16,033 bases of DNA from an uncultured Collinsella sp. Its GTDB lineage: Bacteria > Actinomycetota > Coriobacteriia > Coriobacteriales > Coriobacteriaceae. Both the position numbers and the translations under genes were made by a program. Below, one piece after another: positions 7,272 to 14,663 of the stretch. Location of the stretch: positions 1 through 16,033 of the forward strand of contig UROJ01000009.1 of the NCBI GenBank assembly GCA_900549335.1. Reading direction: 5' to 3'. The notes beneath the pieces are model-generated. The model saw only the letters and a program-made list of their open reading frames with translations. It had not been told where the DNA came from and ran no database searches. Numbering within the stretch: position 1 is the first letter of the stretch; each line of letters begins with the position of its first letter.

Positions 7272-8194
7272 TCAGCCGTCATCTTCCTTGCCAGTTGCTT
7301 GCCCACGATACGGGCGATTACGTTAAACAGCAGCACGCAAATCATCAGCAGTGCAGCGGTGCCCCAGACGATCTGCTGGGCCTCGGGGCTGCCCTCGCCA
7401 TAGATCTTGTAGATATGCACGGCGAGCGACTCGCCGGGGCGGAACACGTTCCAGGCGCAGGTAGGGCTCGACAGGTTAAAGCTCAAGAAGTTCAGGCGAA
7501 CCGGCGAGCTCATGCCCGAGGTAAAGAGCAGCGCCGCGGCCTCGCCAAACACGCGGCCAGCCGAAAGCACGATGCCGGTCACGATAGCGGGCATGGCCTC
7601 GGGGATCAGGATGTGCAGCGTGGCCTCCCAGCGGGTGAGGCCCATAGCCAGGCACGCATCGCGCTGGGCCTGCGGCACGTCCTCGAGCGCCTGTTGGATC
7701 ACGCGCACCAGGATGGGGATGTTGAACATGGTGAGCGCGACAGCGCCGGAGATGATGGAGTACTTCCAGCCCAGCTGCACCGAGAACACCAGAAAACCGA
7801 ACATGCCGACGACGATGGAAGGCAGCGAGGACAAGGTCTCGATAGCGGTGGAGGCGATGTCGCGGATAGGGCCGTTCGGCGCGTACTCAACCAGGAAGAC
7901 CGCCCCGCCCAGGCTGATGGGCACCGAGATGATCAAGGTGATCAGCAGCAGATAGAACGAGTCGAACAGCTGATAGAGTACGCCGCCCTAGGTTCCGTTG
8001 GCACGCGCGGGCTGCATGAGGAAGCCCGGCTTAAGCAGCGTCGAGATGCCCTCGAACAGGATGTAGGCCACCATGGAGACGACGATGAGCATGACGATGG
8101 CGACAATCGCCGTCAACACGCCCGTGGCGATGCGGTCCTGCCTTTGGACGCGCCCGAGTCTCGCCTCGTCGATATGGATGCGCGTGCTAGCCAC
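7268..8194 (-). pseudogene. pstA: Phosphate ABC transporter permease PstA, interrupted by an in-frame TAG
   Basis: A full-length permease frame of 308 codons, broken only by TAG at 7988-7990 (codon 69). Both sides are in the same frame (8194 to 7936 is 86 codons), so this is a nonsense codon and not a frameshift. Before it: one membrane helix (VLTAIVAIVMLIVVSMVAYILF) and PARANGT. After it: GGVLYQLFDSFYLLLITLIISVPIS, further helices, and the intact EAA loop (QRDACLAMGLTRWEATLHI). The start is GTG at 8194, overlapping the pstC stop by 8 bases. No good internal start follows the TAG; the nearest is a TTG at 7936. Likely ancestral codon GAG or CAG. It may be a strain mutation, a sequence error, or suppressed. 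Downstream pstB looks intact. Confidence 0.88.
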
Positions 8195-9095
8195 GAGTCT
8201 TCGCCCCCTTGCGGCCGATAAGGTGGATGATCAGGATAAAGATGAGGCTCATGCCCATCAGCAGCAGACCGAGCGCCCAAAGAACATCGTCCTGGGCCGA
8301 GCCCTCGGCATAGACCGCCATGGACGTGGTGAGCGTGGTGGTGATGGTGGACGCCGGCGACAGCAGCGACGTCGGCATGGCCTCTATGCCGCCGATAACC
8401 ATGCGCACGGCGAGCGTCTCGCCAAAGGCACGCGTCATGCCAAGGATGACCGCAGTCATGAGCGACGGCATGGCGGACTTGAGCACCACGTGCCAGATGG
8501 TCTGCCAGCGGGTGTAGCCCAGCGCGAGCGAGCCCTGACGGTAGCTATCGGGCACAGCGCGCAGGCCATCGACCGAAAGCGTGGTCATGGTCGGCAGGAT
8601 CATGACGGCCAGCACGATGGCGCCGGGCAAGATGCCCAAGCCCGTGCTTGCGTGGAAAACGCTCTTCATGAAGCCGACGACCACGTGAAAACCGATCAGG
8701 CCAAAGACGACCGAGGGAATGCCGGTCAAAAGCTCAATAAGCGGCTGAAAGACCTTGGAACCAAACTTAGGGCTAATCTCGACTGCAAAGATGGCAGAGC
8801 CGATGGCGATGGGCAGCGCGATGAGCGTGGAGAGCACCATGACCGCAAACGAGGTGACGATCAGGGGCAGGGCGCCGGTGTAGGGCAGGCCGTTTTCGGC
8901 TGTGTTGGCCAGGTCCCACTTGGTGCCGGTGAAGAACTCGACGATCGAGACGCCGTCCTTAACGAAAGCCGAGAGGCCCTTTTGGGCGACCATAAAGATG
9001 AGCGCGGCAACGACAAGCGTCACGAGCGCTACGCACGCGCCCGTGACGCCCAGGCCCACGTTCTCGAGGTCGCGCTTTGGCAGCTGTTTTGCCAT
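8187..9095 (-). CDS. pstC: Phosphate ABC transporter permease PstC
   Basis: A 302-residue inner-membrane permease with six predicted helices; together with PstA it would form the phosphate channel. The periplasmic-side loop after helix 1 (FFTGTKWD..) and the EAA cytoplasmic loop (RAVPDSYRQGSLALGYTRWQTI), which contacts PstB, are typical. Its ATG follows the pstS stop by 24 bases with GGAAAGG upstream. It is intact, unlike its partner pstA. Confidence 0.96.
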   Translation of the reverse strand: MAKQLPKRDLENVGLGVTGACVALVTLVVAALIFMVAQKGLSAFVKDGVSIVEFFTGTKWDLANTAENGLPYTGALPLIVTSFAVMVLSTLIALPIAIGSAIFAVEISPKFGSKVFQPLIELLTGIPSVVFGLIGFHVVVGFMKSVFHASTGLGILPGAIVLAVMILPTMTTLSVDGLRAVPDSYRQGSLALGYTRWQTIWHVVLKSAMPSLMTAVILGMTRAFGETLAVRMVIGGIEAMPTSLLSPASTITTTLTTSMAVYAEGSAQDDVLWALGLLLMGMSLIFILIIHLIGRKGAKTRG

Positions 9096-9119
9096 TGCAA
9101 ACCTTTCCGGGGCGATTAC

Positions 9120-10058
9120 TTATTTAGCGGAGACCTTGCCGCTGGCGTCCTTGACGACCTTCATGGCAGAGACGGGGATAAAGCCCTGCTCCTCGACGAG
9201 CTTGCCCTGGACGTCGTCGGAGAGCATGAACTCCAGGAAGGCCTTGGTAGCCTCGTCGGCGTCCTTGGGGCAGTACATGTGCTCGGTAGCCCAGATCTTA
9301 AAGGAGTCGTCGGTGACGTTTGCGCTCTTGGGCTCCACGCCCTCGACCTTGATGGCGTTGAACTTGGAGTCATCAAAGTGCGAGAAGTCGAGGTAGGAGA
9401 TGGCGTTGTCGGTGCTGCCCATCTGAGTCTGGACATCGCCGGACTTGTCGAGCTCGGCGTCGCCCTTAAAGTCGACGGCCTCGTCGCCAAAGACGGCCGC
9501 TTCGAAGGTGGCGCGGGTACCGGAGCCGGCCTTGCGGTTGAGAACGACGATCTTGGCGTCGTCGCCGCCGACCTCCTTCCAGTTGGTGATCTGGCCGGAG
9601 AAGATGCCCTTGAGCTGTTCGAGGGACAGGTCATCGACCTCAACGTTCTTGGAGACGACGGGACCCATGCCCACGACGGCGACCTCGTGGTCGACAAGGT
9701 TCTTGACCTGATCGGCCTCGAGCTTGGTCTCGGCGAAGACGTCGGAGTTGCCGATGGTAACGGTGCCTGCGGCGACAGCGGTCAGGCCCTTGCCCGAACC
9801 GTTACCCGAGCCGGAAACGGAGACATCGGGGTTGGCGTCCATGAACTTCTCGGCAGCGGCCTCAACGAGAGCCTGGAACGAAGAGGCACCGTCGTAGGTC
9901 ACCTCGCCGGAGACGGACTCGGCAGCAGCGGCGCTACCCTTGTCGGCGGCGTCGGAAGCGCCGGAGCCGCCGCAACCAACGAGACCGAGACCGACGATGC
10001 TGGCAAGACCACCAGCGAGGCCGAGGAACTGACGACGAGAATAAGCCTGATCGAGCAT
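9120..10058 (-). CDS. pstS: Phosphate-binding lipoprotein PstS
   Basis: A 312-residue extracellular phosphate-binding protein, first gene of the operon. Start chosen at MLDQAYSRRQFLGL, with AGGAAG about 5 bases upstream; an upstream in-frame ATG would add 27 implausible residues. The signal peptide has a twin-arginine motif SRRQFL (7-12), a hydrophobic stretch, and the lipobox LVGC with Cys29, so the mature protein is probably lipid-anchored and may be exported folded by Tat. A Gly/Ser/Ala-rich linker follows, then the PBP fold with phosphate-site segments GNGSGKG, TNWKEVGG and KAGSGTRATFE. It captures phosphate and hands it to PstC/PstA. Confidence 0.95.
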   Translation of the reverse strand: MLDQAYSRRQFLGLAGGLASIVGLGLVGCGGSGASDAADKGSAAAAESVSGEVTYDGASSFQALVEAAAEKFMDANPDVSVSGSGNGSGKGLTAVAAGTVTIGNSDVFAETKLEADQVKNLVDHEVAVVGMGPVVSKNVEVDDLSLEQLKGIFSGQITNWKEVGGDDAKIVVLNRKAGSGTRATFEAAVFGDEAVDFKGDAELDKSGDVQTQMGSTDNAISYLDFSHFDDSKFNAIKVEGVEPKSANVTDDSFKIWATEHMYCPKDADEATKAFLEFMLSDDVQGKLVEEQGFIPVSAMKVVKDASGKVSAK

Positions 10059-10262
10059 GATCTTCCTTTCGTACATGCGACTCGCGGGCACCCTGCCCGC
10101 TTTGCTGTTTGGAAAGATACGACCCCGATCAGGCGACAACCGCGTTATCTGCGGTTTCTTACGGGCATTTGATAGACCCTTACCGCAAGCCCGGCCCAGC
10201 CTTTACAAACGGATAACAAACCCGCCACCAAGCATGACCCGCCTTTTACACCAATAAAAACA
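10059..10262 (-). promoter_or_regulatory. pstS: pst operon leader and promoter region
   Basis: About 200 bases without a gene, which must hold the pst promoter. I could not identify confident -35 and -10 hexamers or PHO boxes. One small dyad stands out: AACCGC (10138-10143) and GCGGTT (10151-10156) around GTTATCT, which could be an operator or leader hairpin. AT-rich patches at 10201-10220 and 10245-10262 are the most promoter-like parts. Confidence 0.3.
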
Positions 10263-10331
10263 AAGTTGCGGTGAAATAGTTCCTGCTTGGCCATCAAATG
10301 GCCCTTTCTAGGAACTATTCCACCACAACTT
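10263..10331 (-). terminator. Palindromic repeat copy 1, acting as terminator of the dipeptidase operon
   Basis: Arms 10263-10284 and 10310-10331 match at 20 of 22 bases; inside is a second stem GGCCAT-CAA-ATGGCC (10289-10303). On the minus strand both mismatches become G-U pairs and the stem is followed by TGTTTTTATT, a good intrinsic terminator 22 bases after the dipeptidase stop. The outer arms (TTGCGGTGAAATAG with CTATTCCACC.CAACTTAGA) recur at 13538-13607 with a different interior, so this is a member of an intergenic repeat family. Confidence 0.75.
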
Positions 10332-10352
10332 AGATTGGGAAACCGCGAGACC

Positions 10353-11789
10353 TTAAAGCTCCAATTCATTCAAACGGAGGATCGCAACAATATAGATCTT
10401 GAGCGCTTGTTTGAGCTGTTCCTCGTTGGCGCACTCGTTGGGGCCGTGCATCTGGCCGCCCCATGCGGGCAGCTCCAGACCGGTCTCCTCGGGGCCAAAC
10501 GACACGGCGCGGGCAAAGTTGCGCGCGTACGTGCCGCCGCCCATGGCAAAAGGCTCGGCGTGCTTGCCCGTAAACTCGTTATAGGTATCGATAAGCGCCT
10601 TCACGGCCGGATCGTCGGCAGACACCGAGAACGGCACCTTTGCATGACCCAGGCGACACGTCACGTCAAAGCGCCCCACGAGCGGCTCGAGCTGCTCGCG
10701 GATGGTATCGGCGCTCGTGCTATCAGGGAAACGCACGTCGATGACCTGCTCGATATGGCCATCCACCACGCGGATGACGCCGGGGTTGCAGGTGAGCGGG
10801 CCAAACGCCGGGCTCGTCGCGTCGATACCCAGGCCGCGACCATAGGCGTCCGCATGCACAAAGGCCAAAAACTTGACAAACTCGTGCTCGGCAGGCGTCA
10901 GCAGGCGCTCGCCGCGGGCACCAAACGCGTCCTCGGCCTCGCGCAGATACGACACGATCAGGCCGACGGCATTGATCGTCCCCTCGGGCATCGAGGCGTG
11001 ACCGCCAATACCGTGGGCGAAAATCTGCACATGACCATTGTCGAGAGCCGTGATCTCCAGGCGGTCAGCATTCTCGACCGGCGCCGGCAGCTCATCGGCG
11101 GCAATCGCGAGCTCGCAGATGGACTGCGACGGAATGGCATTGCTCGCCTCGGCGCCGCTCCACGACACGATGCGCCCGCCGTCGATCTTGGGACTCACGA
11201 ACGTCGCCCCAAACTGGCCCTTCTCGGCATTGCAGACCGGGAACTCGGCATCGGGCGTAAACAAAAAGTCGGGGTCTGCGTGGTTCTCCAGATAATGGTG
11301 AACGTCGGACATGCCCACTTCCTCATCGCAGCCCAGCAGCGCGCGGAAGGTGTAGCGCGGAACAATGCCGTGCTTGAGCAGGTACGCGCCGGCATAAAGC
11401 GACAGCACTGCCGGGCCCTTGTCGTCGATCACGCCGCGACCGAGCAACCAGCCCTCGCGACGCTCCATCGCGAACGGATCGGTGTTCCAGCCAGGGCCGG
11501 CGGGAACCACGTCCACGTGGCAGATAGTCGCGAGCTGCTTGTCGCCGCGGCCCGGGATATCGGCGATTCCCACATAGCCCTCGTCGTCGCTCGTCTGATA
11601 GCCGAGCTTCTGCGCGATGCCGAGCGCGCAATCGAGCGCGTCACGGACCGGGCGGCCAAACGGCGCGCCGGGCTCCGCATCGGCAGAAACTGCCACGGAA
11701 GGATAACTCACCAGCTGCTCGATATCAGCGACGACATCCTCCCAGACCTCGTCGACATACTCAGCGACGCTCTGCTCCACCTGATTCAT
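10353..11789 (-). CDS. M20 family metallopeptidase, PepV/Sapep-type dipeptidase
   Basis: A 478-residue dizinc (or Mn) peptidase of the PepV type, which cleaves dipeptides in the cytoplasm. Conserved metal and catalytic residues: His91 and Asp93 (HVDVVPAG), Asp122/123 (IDDKGP), Glu156/157 (CDEEVGM), Asp180 and His448 (MHGPNE). The lid domain carries GIGGHASMPEGTINA. MGGGTYARN near 430 is also typical. Start chosen at MNQVEQ with AAGGAGGT 5 bases upstream; the in-frame extension to 11984 runs into the neighbouring gene. It is 55 bases after the HAD gene and likely co-transcribed with it. Substrate specificity is not readable from sequence. Confidence 0.93.
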   Translation of the reverse strand: MNQVEQSVAEYVDEVWEDVVADIEQLVSYPSVAVSADAEPGAPFGRPVRDALDCALGIAQKLGYQTSDDEGYVGIADIPGRGDKQLATICHVDVVPAGPGWNTDPFAMERREGWLLGRGVIDDKGPAVLSLYAGAYLLKHGIVPRYTFRALLGCDEEVGMSDVHHYLENHADPDFLFTPDAEFPVCNAEKGQFGATFVSPKIDGGRIVSWSGAEASNAIPSQSICELAIAADELPAPVENADRLEITALDNGHVQIFAHGIGGHASMPEGTINAVGLIVSYLREAEDAFGARGERLLTPAEHEFVKFLAFVHADAYGRGLGIDATSPAFGPLTCNPGVIRVVDGHIEQVIDVRFPDSTSADTIREQLEPLVGRFDVTCRLGHAKVPFSVSADDPAVKALIDTYNEFTGKHAEPFAMGGGTYARNFARAVSFGPEETGLELPAWGGQMHGPNECANEEQLKQALKIYIVAILRLNELEL

Positions 11790-11844
11790 GGACGACCTCC
11801 TTACCAATGAGCGACGGGTACGCCCGCCCCTCACATTATGTCTA

Positions 11845-12507
11845 TTAGATAGCGAAAAGTTTAGCAAGCTCGGCCACCGAGTGCACCACCGCATCGGCGC
11901 CCGCGGCCTCGTGCTCCCCCGGCGCTGCCGCGCCCGAATAGATGCCGATGCACGGCACGCCCATCGCGTGTGCGCCCTCCACATCGTTAAAGCGATCGCC
12001 GATCATCACGGCATCGTCGGCCGTCGCGCCGAGCGCCGCCAGGGCATCGCGAACCGAATCGGCCTTGGTCTCGCGTCCCTGCGGCGGATTCATGCCAACC
12101 ACCGCCTCAAACTGCGAAAGCCCCAGCTCGCCCACCATGTCAATGCACTTTGCCTCCATGCGTGACGTCGCCACGACCAAGCGATGCCCCTGCGCGACAA
12201 GGCCATCGAGCAGCTCGGGGATTCCATCGAACACGGGATACTCTTCCGGTCCCAGCTCATCAAAAAAGGCACGGTACTCGTCAGCCACCACAAGCGACTC
12301 CTCGCGGGAGAAGCCATAAAAGTCGTGAAAGCTCTTCCACAGGGGCGGCCCGATCATGCGGCGCAGGTCACCCATCTGCGCCTCCGAAAACCCGCGCGCG
12401 GCCAACGTCTTGCGCGTCGAGCTCATCACCGCCCGGCCCGTATCGGCCACCGTGCCGTCAAAATCGAACAGCACAACCGGCCGCCTGTATATCTCCAACG
12501 CCTCCAT
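11845..12507 (-). CDS. HAD-IA family hydrolase, phosphoglycolate phosphatase-like
   Basis: A 220-residue HAD phosphatase. Motif I FDFDGTVADTG (Asp15, Asp17), a helical C1 cap (residues about 25-85), motif II VATSR, motif III Lys in GRETKADSV, motif IV GDRFNDVEGA. It resembles Gph/PpaX proteins that hydrolyse phosphoglycolate or pyrophosphate; the actual substrate is unknown. Three in-frame ATGs are possible (12540, 12513, 12507); 12507 has the best spacing from GAAGAGGA. First gene of a probable two-gene operon with the dipeptidase, divergent from degV. Confidence 0.9.
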   Translation of the reverse strand: MEALEIYRRPVVLFDFDGTVADTGRAVMSSTRKTLAARGFSEAQMGDLRRMIGPPLWKSFHDFYGFSREESLVVADEYRAFFDELGPEEYPVFDGIPELLDGLVAQGHRLVVATSRMEAKCIDMVGELGLSQFEAVVGMNPPQGRETKADSVRDALAALGATADDAVMIGDRFNDVEGAHAMGVPCIGIYSGAAAPGEHEAAGADAVVHSVAELAKLFAI

Positions 12508-12556
12508 CGGCATTCCTCTTCCCCAGTTGATGATTTCCACACCGACACTTCAAACT

Positions 12557-12607
12557 GTTGACTATTCAACAATTGAACCTAGAAATGTGGAACGACTCCA
12601 CTATACT
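12557..12607. promoter_or_regulatory. Divergent promoter region with overlapping dyads
   Basis: An AT-rich patch between the HAD gene (-) and the DegV gene (+). Overlapping perfect dyads: GTTGA-CTAT-TCAAC (12557-12570) and TTCAA-CAA-TTGAA (12565-12577). A third, GTGGA-ACGAC-TCCAC (12587-12601), abuts TATACT at 12602-12607, a plausible -10 for the + strand gene, though no good -35 lies 17 bases upstream. The dyads could be operators; no regulator gene is adjacent. Confidence 0.45.
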
Positions 12608-12663
12608 TGTCGCACTTTGCTCTCAGAAGGCGGCGCGCAAGCGCCCCAATGAAAGGTGCAATT

Positions 12664-13524
12664 ATGTCTTTTGCCATCATAACCGACTCCACGTCGGACA
12701 TCTCCCCCGCCCGTGCTCAAGAGCTTGGCATTTACGTCATTCCACTGCATGTGATTATCGAGGGCGAGGACCTGCTCGACCAGGTACAGATCACCGCCGA
12801 GGAGTACGTCGCCCGCATGGCCGGCTCCGAGCAGCTGCCGCACACCTCGCAGCCGAGTGCCGGCGAGTTCAAGGCACTCTTTGACCGCGTGCGTGCTGAC
12901 GGCCACGACAGCGCGATCTTTATCTCGCTGTGCAGCGAATGGTCCGCCTGCTATTCCAACGCATGCCTGGTCGCCGAGACCCACGAGCTCGACGTGCGCT
13001 GCATCGATTCGCGCACCGGCTCGGGTGCCGAGGGCCTGCTGGTGGAGTACGCGCTCGCCATGCGCGAGGACGGCCGCAGCCTGGACGAGACCGAGGCACA
13101 GATCCGCGCGACCCTGCCCGACGCGCACCTGCTGCTGATTCCCCGCACGCTCGAGAACCTCGTTAAGAACGGCCGCGCGCCCAAACTCGCCGGCCAGCTC
13201 ACGCAGATGCTCAATATTCGCCTGGCCGTTTCGCCGGAGTGGCAGTCGGGCGAGATCAAGGCCATCAAGAAGGGCCGCGGCGCCAAGCGCATCGTCGCCA
13301 ACACCATGGCAGACTGCCTCGCGTTTTTGGCCGAGCATCCGGGCTCCAGCGTGCGCGTGCTCACGACCGGTGCCGCCGAGGAGCAGGAGCTTGTCGACGA
13401 GGCACTCGCAGGCCAGGACTACGTAGACGCCGGCACCGGCCCCATCGGCTGCACCATCGCCACCCATGTAGGCGTCGACGCCATCGCCATCAGCTACTGC
13501 CCCCGTTACCAGCCCATCCACTAG
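12664..13524 (+). CDS. DegV family fatty-acid-binding protein (FakB-like)
   Basis: A 286-residue two-domain DegV protein. It begins MSFAIITDSTSDI, the strand and acidic loop of the fold. HTSQPS (60-65) and the late His268 (ATHVGVDA) are the conserved residues that hold the carboxylate of a bound fatty acid. The usual SSGLSGTY loop is changed to CSEWSACYSNA. In Firmicutes such proteins (FakB) present fatty acids to the kinase FakA; no fakA is in the window, so a role in exogenous fatty-acid use is inferred. Start supported by GAAAGGTG at 12651-12658; the upstream TTG start of the open frame overlaps the -10 and is rejected. Confidence 0.92.
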   Translation: MSFAIITDSTSDISPARAQELGIYVIPLHVIIEGEDLLDQVQITAEEYVARMAGSEQLPHTSQPSAGEFKALFDRVRADGHDSAIFISLCSEWSACYSNACLVAETHELDVRCIDSRTGSGAEGLLVEYALAMREDGRSLDETEAQIRATLPDAHLLLIPRTLENLVKNGRAPKLAGQLTQMLNIRLAVSPEWQSGEIKAIKKGRGAKRIVANTMADCLAFLAEHPGSSVRVLTTGAAEEQELVDEALAGQDYVDAGTGPIGCTIATHVGVDAIAISYCPRYQPIH

Positions 13525-13537
13525 GGGCACCTTTACC

Positions 13538-13607
13538 ACTTGCGGTGAAATAGGGACTGTTTTTGGCTCTTCAGCCGCCAATCAATCCCTATTCCACCGC
13601 AACTTAG
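13538..13607. repeat. Palindromic repeat copy 2
   Basis: Arms 13538-13556 and 13586-13604 pair at 17 of 19 positions around a variable centre with TTGGC/GCCAA. It shares with the copy at 10263-10331 the arm TTGCGGTGAAATAG, the arm CTATTCCACCGCAACTTAGA, the same A/G asymmetry between arms, and the same orientation. Unlike copy 1, no U-rich tract follows either end. It lies just after the degV stop. Confidence 0.75.
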
Positions 13608-13619
13608 AAGCAGTTCATT

Positions 13620-13681
13620 TGGGACGGGGCTAAAAAGACTGGTATCAAACGTTTCAGACCAGTCTTTTTAGCCCCGTCCCA
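13620..13681. terminator. Bidirectional terminator within a long perfect palindrome
   Basis: Perfect 24-base arms, 13620-13643 and 13658-13681, with a 14-base loop centred on AAACGTTT. Nearest the loop is AGACTGGT/ACCAGTCT followed on both strands by TTTTTAG, so each strand carries a stem plus U-tract. This suits termination of both convergent genes (DegV +, LOG -). The outer GC-rich part (GGGACGGGGC) is more than a terminator needs. Confidence 0.75.
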
Positions 13682-13692
13682 TTTTAGCTACT

Positions 13693-14451
13693 CTACATCA
13701 GCCCGCTCAGGGCGATGTCGACGGCCTCGTTGAGGTCGTCGGTAATGTGTACCAGATCCGGATCGAGCGGGCTGATCATACCGGCGCTCATCACCGGGCC
13801 GTTGAGCCAGTCGAACAGGCCCTGCCAGTACTCGCTGCCCACCAGCACGAGCGGCATGCGCTTGACCTTGTGCGTCTGCACCAGCGTGAGAACCTCGAAC
13901 ATCTCGTCGAGCGTGCCAAAGCCGCCGGGAAATACGATGGCGCCCGAGCTGTACTTAACGAACATGGTTTTGCGCACAAAGAAGTAGCGGAAGTCCATGC
14001 CGAGGTTCACGTATTTGTTGAGCCCCTGTTCGTGCGGCAATTCAATGCCTAGGCCAACTGACTTGCCGTTGACACTCGCCGCTCCCCTGTTGGCCGCTTC
14101 CATGATGCCGGGGCCGCCACCGGTGATGACCGCCACGCCACGTTGCGCGATCTTGCGCCCGACGGTACGCGCCGCCTTGTAGAGCGGATCGGTCTTAGGC
14201 GTGCGGGCACTGCCGAAGATGGTCACTGCGGGGCCAAGCTCGGCAAGCGCGCCGAAGCCATCGACAAACTCGGCCTGAATGCGCAGCACGCGCCAGGGAT
14301 CGGCATGCAGCCAGTCAGTCGAATCTTCGGGCGCCAGCAGGTTGGCGTAGGTGTTGTCCTTGGGAATCATGGGGCCGCGCATGACCACGGGGCCGCGGCG
14401 GTACGTCTCGTCGTAGGCAGGCTCGCCCTCGACGTTCTCATTCTTAATCAT
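13693..14451 (-). CDS. TIGR00730/LOG-family Rossmann-fold protein
   Basis: A 252-residue protein of the lysine-decarboxylase-like/LOG family. Signatures GGGPGIMEA (111-119) and PGGFGTLDE (175-183) bind the nucleotide phosphate and supply the catalytic glutamate. With an N-terminal extension of about 70 residues it fits the longer, type II LOG proteins. Characterised members release free base from cytokinin riboside 5'-monophosphate or AMP; the physiological role in gut bacteria is unclear. Start at MIKNEN, with AGGAG (14462-14458) 6 bases upstream; 15 further upstream codons overlap the terminator U-tract and are rejected. Confidence 0.9.
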   Translation of the reverse strand: MIKNENVEGEPAYDETYRRGPVVMRGPMIPKDNTYANLLAPEDSTDWLHADPWRVLRIQAEFVDGFGALAELGPAVTIFGSARTPKTDPLYKAARTVGRKIAQRGVAVITGGGPGIMEAANRGAASVNGKSVGLGIELPHEQGLNKYVNLGMDFRYFFVRKTMFVKYSSGAIVFPGGFGTLDEMFEVLTLVQTHKVKRMPLVLVGSEYWQGLFDWLNGPVMSAGMISPLDPDLVHITDDLNEAVDIALSGLM

Positions 14452-14466
14452 GGGTACTCCTATCGA

Positions 14467-14514
14467 GAAAAAGAAAACGGGCGGGGTCGACGCCATGCGT
14501 CAAACACCCGCCCG
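14467..14514 (-). terminator. Intrinsic terminator just before the LOG gene
   Basis: Outer stem CGGGCGGG (14478-14485 with 14507-14514) encloses an inner perfect stem GACGC-CAT-GCGTC (14489-14501). On the minus strand the structure is followed by TTTTCTTTTTCTC. The U-tract ends only about 5 bases before the LOG ribosome binding site, so it either ends tgt transcripts or attenuates LOG expression. Confidence 0.75.
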
Positions 14515-14663
14515 AGCATCAACTATTCGGTATGGTACCCACGATGCATCAAGCACTTGCAAGCTATCGGTCAGCGGTCGCGCAGCCGGTGTCAGCGAAT
14601 GCGACGACCGGCTGGCGCTCGACCATTGCCGTTGTCCACGCTCTGCAAGCGTGTCTGTCGCCC
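14515..14663 (-). promoter_or_regulatory. Spacer between tgt and the LOG gene with a long bulged hairpin
   Basis: No convincing gene. The main feature is a 49-base hairpin at 14576-14624: stems GGTC/GACC, GCGC/GCGC and AGCCGGT/ACCGGCT, with a 2-base and a 1-base bulge, capped by GTC/GAC. A smaller CGCT-TGCAG-AGCG stem lies at 14640-14652. A possible but poor minus-strand promoter is TTGCAA with TACCAT, 19 bases apart (about 14562-14532). A 20-codon frame (ATG at 14626, TAG at 14564) overlaps the hairpin but lacks a ribosome binding site. It could be a structured leader of the LOG mRNA. Confidence 0.45.

Noticed and set aside
7936..7990. Programmed frameshift or UGA recoding to explain broken pstA
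   Set aside because: Both parts are in the same frame and the stop is TAG, so neither a frameshift nor selenocysteine applies; no sign of pyrrolysine use elsewhere in the window.
8073..10172. Plus-strand open frame of 699 codons opposite the pst operon
   Set aside because: Antisense to pstC and pstS, with low-complexity Asp/Gly/Val-rich translation and no recognisable domain.
10059..10262. PHO boxes before pstS
   Set aside because: I found no convincing tandem GTTCACC-like or other direct repeats at the spacing expected of PhoP or PhoB sites.
14515..14663. tRNA or small RNA gene in the tgt-LOG spacer
   Set aside because: No cloverleaf, no TTCGA loop and no CCA end; the strong hairpin has bulges unlike a tRNA.
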